DNA of 19,360 bases from Prevotellaceae bacterium UBA3627 (GTDB lineage: Bacteria; Bacteroidota; Bacteroidia; Bacteroidales; Bacteroidaceae), in NCBI GenBank assembly GCA_002373375.1, contig DFLE01000014.1:1-19360 (forward strand). Reading direction: 5' to 3'. Position 1 is the stretch's first letter, and every line of letters starts with the position of its first letter. This document shows, piece by piece, positions 13,583 to 19,360 of the stretch. A program made the translations under genes and the position numbers. The notes beneath the pieces were generated by a model. The model did not search any database and had not been told where the DNA came from. It saw nothing but the letters and a program-made list of their open reading frames with translations.

Positions 13583-13933
13583 ATGTATTTCACTTTGTTT
13601 ATCACCGTTATTATTACGGCTGTCTTCTTGGTGGTAGCGGCTTACATTACCGCAAAACTGCTGGGACCACGCACATATAATAAGGTGAAAGGTGAACCGT
13701 TTGAGTGTGGTATCCCTACGCGTGGCACGTCTTGGTTGCCTATGCACGTGGGTTACTACCTTTTCGCTATCCTTTTCCTTATGTTTGACGTGGAAACCGT
13801 ATTCCTCTACCCTTGGGCAGTAGTAGTAAAGAATTTCGGTACCATGGCTTTGTTTAGCATAGGATTCTTTATGCTGGTATTAGTATTTGGCCTTGCGTAT
13901 GCTTGGAGAAAGGGGGCACTGGAATGGAAATAA
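13583..13933 (+). CDS. nuoA: Complex I subunit NuoA
   Basis: The 116-residue product is a small membrane subunit of respiratory complex I with three predicted membrane helices (about 3-27, 58-80, 88-110). The family signatures are present: GEPFECGIPTRG between helices 1 and 2, and YLFAILFLMFDVETVFLYPWAV over helix 2, with the conserved acidic pair D and E. NuoA helps close the quinone cavity and the coupling loop next to NuoB, NuoD and NuoH. It is the first gene of the operon. There is no Shine-Dalgarno sequence; the leader is A+T-rich. Its last codons overlap the start of nuoB by 10 bases. Confidence 0.96.
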   Translation: MYFTLFITVIITAVFLVVAAYITAKLLGPRTYNKVKGEPFECGIPTRGTSWLPMHVGYYLFAILFLMFDVETVFLYPWAVVVKNFGTMALFSIGFFMLVLVFGLAYAWRKGALEWK

Positions 13934-14610
13934 GGAAACCCTCTATCAAGAACATTCCTTACAATGAATGGAAGGATAACGAATCACTTGAGAAAATAAT
14001 CGACGAGCTTAACGAGGGCGGCGTAAACGTGGTGCTTGGAAACCTTGACGCACTGATAAACTGGGGACGCTCAAACTCTCTCTGGTCTCTTACGTTTGCC
14101 ACATCTTGTTGTGGTATTGAGTTCATGGCATGCGGATGCGCACGCTATGACTTTGCGCGTTTCGGCTTTGAGGTGACACGTAACTCTCCACGACAGGCTG
14201 ACCTTATCATGTGTGCAGGAACTATCACACATAAGATGGCACCAGTATTGAAGCGTCTGTATGACGAGATGGCTGAGCCTAAGTATGTCATTGCTGTAGG
14301 TGGATGCGCTATCTCTGGCGGACCTTTCAAGCAGAGCTACCATGTGGTACGCGGCATCGACGAGTTCCTGCCCGTTGACGTTTACATACCAGGATGTCCT
14401 CCACGCCCAGAAGCTATCCTCTATGGAATGATGCAGCTGCAGCGTAAGGTGAAGGTCGAGAAGTTCTTCGGCGGTGTAAACAAGAAGCAGAAGAACCCAG
14501 ACCCACTGGTTATCAAGGACATCCCTAAGAAGTTCATCGCTGAGATGAAGAAGGGTGTTGATACCTGCGTGAATGCAGTTAAGAAAGAGATTAACGATAC
14601 ATTTAAGTAA
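13924..14610 (+). CDS. nuoB: Complex I subunit NuoB (N2 iron-sulfur cluster)
   Basis: The product, 228 residues from this start, carries the terminal [4Fe-4S] cluster N2 that passes electrons to quinone. Its four ligands are all present: the adjacent C62-C63 (TSCCGIEFM), C128 (GGCAISGG) and C158 (PGCPPRPEA). A C-terminal extension after about residue 175 is lysine-rich. The frame is open to an ATG at 13903, but the ATG at 13924 is preceded by AGGGGG seven bases upstream (13911-13916) and gives the usual start MEIRKPSIKN. It overlaps the end of nuoA by 10 bases, which suggests translational coupling. Confidence 0.95.
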   Translation: MEIRKPSIKNIPYNEWKDNESLEKIIDELNEGGVNVVLGNLDALINWGRSNSLWSLTFATSCCGIEFMACGCARYDFARFGFEVTRNSPRQADLIMCAGTITHKMAPVLKRLYDEMAEPKYVIAVGGCAISGGPFKQSYHVVRGIDEFLPVDVYIPGCPPRPEAILYGMMQLQRKVKVEKFFGGVNKKQKNPDPLVIKDIPKKFIAEMKKGVDTCVNAVKKEINDTFK

Positions 14611-14615
14611 GGAGG
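14609..14615 (+). promoter_or_regulatory. Strong ribosome binding site of nuoCD
   Basis: AAGGAGG, nine bases before the nuoCD ATG and overlapping the nuoB stop codon. It is worth noting because most genes in this window lack such a site. AGGAGG also precedes nuoJ (18064-18069) and nuoK (18591-18596), each 10 bases before the ATG. Confidence 0.7.
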
Positions 14616-14624
14616 AAAAACGAG

Positions 14625-16187
14625 ATGAAACTTAACAATATAGAATACTCTTTCAGCGAGTTTGCCGCAGAGATGGCAAAACTCCGCAACGAGAAGCATT
14701 TCGACTACCTCGTTACTATTATCGGTGAAGACTTTGGCGAGGGCAACCTCGGCTGTATCTACATAATGGAGAATACTGACACGCACGAGCGTATATCAGT
14801 AAAGACCATGGCTGAGAAGAAAGGCGAGGATTATGTTATCTATACTGTAACTAATCTTTGGAAAACAGCTGACCTGCTGGAGCGTGAGGTATTTGACTTC
14901 TACGGAATAAAGTTCCTCGGACACCCTGATATGCGCCGTCTCTTCCTGCGCAACGACTTTGAGGGCTATCCTTTCCGCAAGGATTTCCAGGCTAAGGATG
15001 GCTATTCACTTGAGGACGACAAGGAAGTGGACTGCACTTCACAGTACAGCCTTGACTCTGAGGGTAACGTAGTAGAGAAGAAGGTTCCTCTGTTCAAAGA
15101 GGATGACTTCGTGATAAACATCGGTCCTCAGCACCCATCAACACACGGTGTGCTGCGACTTGAGACTATCCTCGACGGTGAGACAGTAAAGAAGATTTAT
15201 CCTCACCTCGGATATATTCACCGTGGTATAGAGAAGATGTTTGAGGAGATGACTTATCCTCAGACTCTGGCAATGACAGACCGTCTCAACTATCTCTCTG
15301 CCATGATGAACCGCCACGCTATTTGCGGTGTCATAGAGGAGGCTCTCGGCATTGAGCTGAACGACCGCATCAAGACCATTCGTACAATAATGGATGAGCT
15401 TCAGCGTATCGACGGTCACCTGCTGTTCCTCGGATGTTATGCACAGGACCTGGGCGCACTCACTGCATTCCTGTACTGTATGCGTGACCGTGAGTATGTA
15501 CTGAATGCCATGGAGGAGACTACCGGCGGACGTCTTATTCAGAACTATTACAGAATAGGTGGTCTGCAGGCAGACATAGATGAGAACTTTCAGGAGAACG
15601 TGAAGAAGCTCTGTGCATACCTAAAGCCAAAACTCGACGAGTACATGAATGTGTTTGGCGAGAACGTCATAACACACCAGCGACTTGAGGGTGTGGGTGT
15701 ATTCACAAAGGAGCAGTGCATAGACTACGGCGTATCTGGTTCTAACGGCCGTGCCTCTAACTGGGCAAACGACCTGCGTAAGAACTATCCATACGACATG
15801 TATGACAAGGTAGAATGGGACCAGGTTGTTCTTGAGAACGGTGATGCACAGGATCGTTACTATATGCGTATAAAGGAGATAGAGCAGTCTATCAAGATTA
15901 TAGAGCAGCTTATCGACAACATTCCTGAAGGTGAGTATTACATCAAGCAGAAGCCTATCATCAAATGTCCTGAAGGACAGTGGTACTATGCTGTTGAGGG
16001 TACAAGCGGTGAGTTTGGCGTTTACCTTGACTCACGCGGTGACAAGTCTCCATTCCGTATGAAACTTCGTCCTATGGCTCTCTCACTCGTAGGAGCCCTC
16101 GACGAGATGCTTCGCGGTACAAAGGTGGCTGACCTTATCGCCGTAGGTGCCGGTCTTGACTATATCATACCTGATATCGACCGTTAA
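14625..16187 (+). CDS. nuoCD: Fused complex I subunit NuoCD
   Basis: The 520-residue product joins the NuoC (30-kDa) and NuoD (49-kDa) subunits. The NuoC part covers about 1-125, with its hallmark REVFDFYGIKFLGHPDMRRL (87-106) and LRNDFEGYPFRKDF (108-121). A linker (about 125-155) leads to NuoD, which begins INIGPQHPSTHGVLRLE (164-180) and continues with GYIHRGIEKMFE (196-207). It ends with the typical GLDYIIPDIDR. NuoD forms most of the quinone-binding pocket with NuoB. The fusion occurs in other groups including enterobacteria, and is read through here without any frameshift. The start is set by the AAGGAGG site. In full complex I operons nuoE, F and G follow; here nuoH follows after 51 bases. 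Confidence 0.96.
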   Translation: MKLNNIEYSFSEFAAEMAKLRNEKHFDYLVTIIGEDFGEGNLGCIYIMENTDTHERISVKTMAEKKGEDYVIYTVTNLWKTADLLEREVFDFYGIKFLGHPDMRRLFLRNDFEGYPFRKDFQAKDGYSLEDDKEVDCTSQYSLDSEGNVVEKKVPLFKEDDFVINIGPQHPSTHGVLRLETILDGETVKKIYPHLGYIHRGIEKMFEEMTYPQTLAMTDRLNYLSAMMNRHAICGVIEEALGIELNDRIKTIRTIMDELQRIDGHLLFLGCYAQDLGALTAFLYCMRDREYVLNAMEETTGGRLIQNYYRIGGLQADIDENFQENVKKLCAYLKPKLDEYMNVFGENVITHQRLEGVGVFTKEQCIDYGVSGSNGRASNWANDLRKNYPYDMYDKVEWDQVVLENGDAQDRYYMRIKEIEQSIKIIEQLIDNIPEGEYYIKQKPIIKCPEGQWYYAVEGTSGEFGVYLDSRGDKSPFRMKLRPMALSLVGALDEMLRGTKVADLIAVGAGLDYIIPDIDR

Positions 16188-16238
16188 CCCTTACACCTTA
16201 TTATATATATAGACGAAAAACGAAAACGATAATACATT

Positions 16239-17474
16239 ATGTTTGATTTTTCAATAGTTACATCATGGCTGCACGAGATGCTGCTGACAGGCTTCGGTTT
16301 GTTTAGCATGCCAGAGTGGCTCGTGCTGACCATAGAGTGTGTGCTTGTAGGCTTGCTCATCATCGTGGGCTATGCGCTGCTCGCCATCGCACTTATCTTC
16401 ATGGAGCGTAAGGTGTGCGCATACTTCCAGTGCCGCCTCGGTCCTATGCGTGTAGGACCATGGGGACTGCTGCAGGTGTTTGCCGACGTACTGAAGATGC
16501 TTATTAAAGAAATCTTCTTTGTTGACAAGGCCGACAAACTTCTCTACGCACTCGCTCCTATACTCGTAATCATGGGTTCTATCGGCGCATTCGCATTCCT
16601 TCCTTGGAACAAGGGTGCCATAGTACTTGACTTCAACGTTGGCATATTCCTTTACACCGCCGTCAGTGCGATAGGTGTCATAGGTGTATTCCTTGCAGGA
16701 TGGTCATCAAACAACAAGTACGGTGTCGTATCAGCAATGCGTGGTGCCGTACAGATGATTTCATACGAGATGTCACTCGGCCTTTGCCTTATCACTGCAA
16801 CAATACTGACTGGTACCATGCAGGTATCAGGCATCGTGGAGGCACAGCAGGGACCTTTCGGATGGCTTATCTTCCAGGGACACATTCCTGCTATCATAGC
16901 TTTCCTCATATTCCTCATTGCAGGTAACGCGGAGGCTAACCGTGGTCCTTTCGACCTTGCGGAGGCTGAGTCAGAGCTTACTGCAGGATATCATACTGAG
17001 TATTCTGGTATGGGCTTCGGTTTCTACTATCTGGCAGAGTTCCTTAACCTTTTCATCGTGGCAGGTATGACCTCACTCGTATTCCTCGGCGGATGGTGTC
17101 CGGTACACATCGGCATTGAAGGTTTCGACGCCGTAATGGACTACATCCCTGGTATCGTTTGGTTCCTTGGCAAGGCTTTTGCAATGGTATGGCTCCTTAT
17201 GTGGATTAAGTGGACATTCCCACGTCTGCGTATCGACCAGATACTGAAGCTTGAGTGGAAATACCTTATGCCACTCGCACTGCTGAACCTTGTGCTTATG
17301 ACCGTATGCGTATCATTCAACTTGGTTGGCTCTATATATTCAGGTATAGTTGTTGCCGCTGTCATAGCTGTGATATTCGCTGTGATAGTATTACGTGCCA
17401 TCAAGTTCCGCAGCACATTCGCAAAGGAACAGAAACTTGTCGGTGTTGACATCGCTATAAAGATAGACAAGTAA
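16239..17474 (+). CDS. nuoH: Complex I subunit NuoH
   Basis: The 411-residue product is the membrane subunit that links the quinone site to the proton-pumping arm, with about eight to nine predicted helices. Signatures seen: FMERKVCAYFQCRLGPMRVGPWGLLQVFADVLKM (the ERK...RxGP...G.QP-like segment), SYEMSLGL, and GPFDLAEAESELTAGYHTEYSGM with its conserved glutamates. The protein is longer than typical (often about 320-350), mainly through an extra hydrophobic helix near the C-terminus (about 350-395) and a charged tail. The 51-base gap before it includes a TATATATA run but no clear promoter or Shine-Dalgarno sequence. Confidence 0.95.
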   Translation: MFDFSIVTSWLHEMLLTGFGLFSMPEWLVLTIECVLVGLLIIVGYALLAIALIFMERKVCAYFQCRLGPMRVGPWGLLQVFADVLKMLIKEIFFVDKADKLLYALAPILVIMGSIGAFAFLPWNKGAIVLDFNVGIFLYTAVSAIGVIGVFLAGWSSNNKYGVVSAMRGAVQMISYEMSLGLCLITATILTGTMQVSGIVEAQQGPFGWLIFQGHIPAIIAFLIFLIAGNAEANRGPFDLAEAESELTAGYHTEYSGMGFGFYYLAEFLNLFIVAGMTSLVFLGGWCPVHIGIEGFDAVMDYIPGIVWFLGKAFAMVWLLMWIKWTFPRLRIDQILKLEWKYLMPLALLNLVLMTVCVSFNLVGSIYSGIVVAAVIAVIFAVIVLRAIKFRSTFAKEQKLVGVDIAIKIDK

Positions 17475-17504
17475 TTGAACGTTGAAATTGAAAGATAAAA
17501 GACA

Positions 17505-18074
17505 ATGGCAAAAAACAATTCATATTTCGGCGGTGTCATAGCAGGTATCAAAACCCTGCTGACGGGTATGGATATCACAATGGGTGAGTATGTCACACCA
17601 AAGATAACCGAACAGTACCCCGAAAACCGCAAGACACAGCATATTGCTGAGCGCCACCGCGGCACACTTGTAATGCCTCATGATGAGAACGGCAAGAACA
17701 AGTGTACAGCATGTACGCTCTGCGAGAAGGCTTGTCCTAATGGCAGTATAAAAATCGTATCGCAGATGGTAACTACTGCTGACGGCAAGAAGAAGAAACT
17801 CCTTACCGACTATCAGTATGACCTCGGCGACTGCATGTTCTGCCAACTTTGTGTAAACGCCTGCAACTTCGGCGCCATCAAATTCGTTAAAGACTTTGAA
17901 AACGCGGTATTCAACCGTGACGCTCTGAAACAGCACCTGAACATTCCACCTACAGAAGAGGAGATGGCACAGTATGCTGAGAACGCCAAGGTAGCAGCAG
18001 AGAAAGCTGCAGCAGAGGCTGCAAGCAAGGCTGCTGAAGGCACTAATGTTGAACCTAAAAAAGAGGAGGCATAA
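17505..18074 (+). CDS. nuoI: Complex I subunit NuoI (two [4Fe-4S] clusters)
   Basis: The 189-residue product is the ferredoxin-like subunit that carries clusters N6a and N6b to NuoB. Both motifs are complete: CTACTLCEKACPNG and CMFCQLCVNACNFG, each CxxCxxCxxxC. The second motif has Asn where Pro is common after the last Cys. The N-terminus (GVIAGIKTLLTGMDITMGEY) provides the membrane-contact helix. From about residue 148 a charged alanine- and glutamate-rich tail follows (EKAAAEAASKAAEG), an extension without obvious function. In a complex lacking NuoEFG, this subunit lies close to where electrons probably enter. It starts 30 bases after nuoH. Confidence 0.95.
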   Translation: MAKNNSYFGGVIAGIKTLLTGMDITMGEYVTPKITEQYPENRKTQHIAERHRGTLVMPHDENGKNKCTACTLCEKACPNGSIKIVSQMVTTADGKKKKLLTDYQYDLGDCMFCQLCVNACNFGAIKFVKDFENAVFNRDALKQHLNIPPTEEEMAQYAENAKVAAEKAAAEAASKAAEGTNVEPKKEEA

Positions 18075-18079
18075 CAATC

Positions 18080-18604
18080 ATGGCTAATATAATCGTATTC
18101 GCTATCTTGGCAGCAGTGATACTCTGCTCTGCTATCTTCTCTGTTATGACAAAGAGCATAATGCGTGCCGTAACGGCATTGCTGTTCGTGCTTTTCGCCA
18201 TAGCTGGAATATATTTCCTACTCGACTACACTTTCCTCGGTACGGCACAGCTTAGCATTTATGCCGGCGGTATGACGATGATTTACATCTTCGCAATACA
18301 GCTTATCTCAAAGCGCCGCCTGCAAGGTCTGAAGGAAAAACTTGACATCAAGAGACTCGGCATAGCAGCACTTGTTGCTGTGGTGGGACTGGCAACAGTC
18401 GTCACTGCACAGCTGAAGTCTGAGTTCTTTGACAAGTTCTGCACCGTACAGGACGTCGAGGTTCCTATGGAACAGATAGGCACAACCCTGATGGGTTCAG
18501 AGAAGTATCAGTATGTGCTTCCATTCGAGTTCATATCAATCTTCCTCCTTGCGTGCATCATCGGAGGACTTGTAGTTTCACGTAATCAAAAGGAGGATAA
18601 ATAA
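18080..18604 (+). CDS. nuoJ: Complex I subunit NuoJ
   Basis: The 174-residue membrane subunit has five predicted helices. The signature AQLSIYAGGMTMIYIFAIQL (about 56-75) corresponds to the third helix, whose pi-bulge takes part in coupling. A hydrophilic loop (RRLQGLKEKLDIKR) and a periplasmic or cytoplasmic segment (about 115-145) separate the last helices. AGGAGG at 18064-18069 precedes the ATG by 10 bases, and the gene begins 5 bases after nuoI. Confidence 0.93.
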   Translation: MANIIVFAILAAVILCSAIFSVMTKSIMRAVTALLFVLFAIAGIYFLLDYTFLGTAQLSIYAGGMTMIYIFAIQLISKRRLQGLKEKLDIKRLGIAALVAVVGLATVVTAQLKSEFFDKFCTVQDVEVPMEQIGTTLMGSEKYQYVLPFEFISIFLLACIIGGLVVSRNQKEDK

Positions 18605-18606
18605 GT

Positions 18607-18915
18607 ATGGTACCAGTACAATGTTTCTTCGTGCTTAGCGCGATACTATTCTTCATAGGCGTATTCGGTTTCGTAACACGCCGCAACATGATTGCTATGC
18701 TTGTAAGCATTGAGTTGGTGCTCAACGCTGTTGACATCAACTTCGCAGCTTTCAATCGTCTGCTCTACCCTGAGGCTCTGGAGGGAATGTTCTTCACACT
18801 GTTCTCTATCGGTATAAGCGCAGCAGAGAGTGCAGTGGCTATCGCAATAATCATCAATGCTTACCGTCACTTCAAGAGCGATTCTGTGACAAGCATACAG
18901 AATATGAAATTATAA
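18607..18915 (+). CDS. nuoK: Complex I subunit NuoK
   Basis: The 102-residue product has three membrane helices and is an antiporter-like (MrpC-related) subunit. Both conserved glutamates of the proton path are present: E36 (LVSIELVLNAV) and E74 (SAAESAVAIAI). It starts 2 bases after the nuoJ stop, with AGGAGG at 18591-18596. Length is normal for the family. Confidence 0.95.
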   Translation: MVPVQCFFVLSAILFFIGVFGFVTRRNMIAMLVSIELVLNAVDINFAAFNRLLYPEALEGMFFTLFSIGISAAESAVAIAIIINAYRHFKSDSVTSIQNMKL

Positions 18916-18943
18916 TTGGTTAAACCTTCAAAAATAGAAAACA

Positions 18944-19360
18944 ATGGAATTCGGTTATACAATTGGTATACTTCTTCTACCTCTGCTTTCATTCTTGATA
19001 ATCGGTTTAACTGATTATTTCAGAGGTAAGAAAGGCTGGTCGCACATGGCTGCCGGTATCATAGGCACCTGCTCACTCGGGCTGGTGACAATACTGAGCT
19101 ACATCACTGCTTTCCAGTATTTCAGCATGGATCGTCTGGCTGACGGCACTTTCGCTACTGTAGTACCTTATAACACTACATGGTTGCCACTCGGTTCACT
19201 TCATTTTGACCTCGGCATACTGCTCGACCCTATTGCGGTCATGATGCTTATTGTCATCTCAACGGTATCGCTGATGGTACATATCTACTCATTCGGCTAT
19301 CTGCACGGTGCGAAGGGTTTCCCGCGTTACTACGCCTTCCTCTCGCTGTTCACGATGTCT
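18944..19360 (+). CDS. nuoL: Complex I subunit NuoL, N-terminal part only
   Basis: The ATG at 18944 opens a frame of 139 codons to the window edge. The product begins MEFGYTIGILLLPLLSFLII and shows the NuoL hallmark FDLGILLDPIAVMMLIVIS, then STVSLMVHIYSFGYLHG and YYAFLSLFTMS. NuoL is the largest antiporter-like, proton-pumping subunit, at the far end of the membrane arm. It begins 28 bases after nuoK in the same operon; nuoM and nuoN are expected beyond the window. Confidence 0.94.
   Translation, partial: MEFGYTIGILLLPLLSFLIIGLTDYFRGKKGWSHMAAGIIGTCSLGLVTILSYITAFQYFSMDRLADGTFATVVPYNTTWLPLGSLHFDLGILLDPIAVMMLIVISTVSLMVHIYSFGYLHGAKGFPRYYAFLSLFTMS

Overview
The window looks like a chromosomal segment of a Bacteroidota bacterium, most probably Prevotella or a close relative. 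Evidence: promoters of the Bacteroidota type (TTTG, about 20 bases, then TAnnTTTG), mostly absent Shine-Dalgarno sequences, a fused nuoCD gene in a complex I operon that goes straight from nuoCD to nuoH, and a two-subunit methylmalonyl-CoA mutase. No rRNA, tRNA, CRISPR array, transposase, integrase or phage gene was seen.

Left edge (1-2260, minus strand): the operon for methylmalonyl-CoA mutase. The small subunit gene mutA is complete. The large, B12-binding subunit gene mutB runs off the window after 102 codons. The pair belongs to the succinate-propionate (methylmalonyl-CoA) pathway.

Centre (2289-11653, minus strand): an accessory, defence-like island of two units. The first is a three-gene set with ATGA overlaps: a DUF3791 protein, a DUF3990 protein (ADP-ribosyltransferase-like in its motifs) and a conserved 73-residue protein. 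A canonical promoter drives it, and the -7 box of that promoter lies inside a 24-bp palindrome, as in an autoregulated toxin-antitoxin operon. The second is a type I restriction-modification operon in the order hsdM, four-helix protein 1, a 90-residue unknown, hsdS, four-helix protein 2, hsdR, with junctions of 5 bases or fewer. The two four-helix proteins are paralogues. Each carries a tract of 9-base tandem repeats, one at its N-terminus next to hsdM and the other at its C-terminus next to hsdR. Between the two units lies a stretch with a 37-base palindrome and a degenerate array of exact 22-base period.

Right part (11700-19360, plus strand): a divergent SLC13/DASS-type permease with one RCK_C (TrkA-C) domain, a long perfect hairpin, then the operon nuoA-B-CD-H-I-J-K-L, with nuoL cut by the window edge. 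The NADH-oxidising module genes (nuoE, F, G) are absent from the place they usually occupy. The encoded respiratory complex therefore probably takes electrons from a donor other than NADH docked through NuoEFG.

Most interesting points: the doubled four-helix proteins and the unknown small gene built into the R-M operon; the DUF3791/DUF3990 module with its promoter-operator palindrome; the 22-base-period array; and the 16-bp inverted repeat that carries both divergent -7 boxes between hsdM and the permease gene. Domain and family calls come from recognising sequence motifs; no database search was run.
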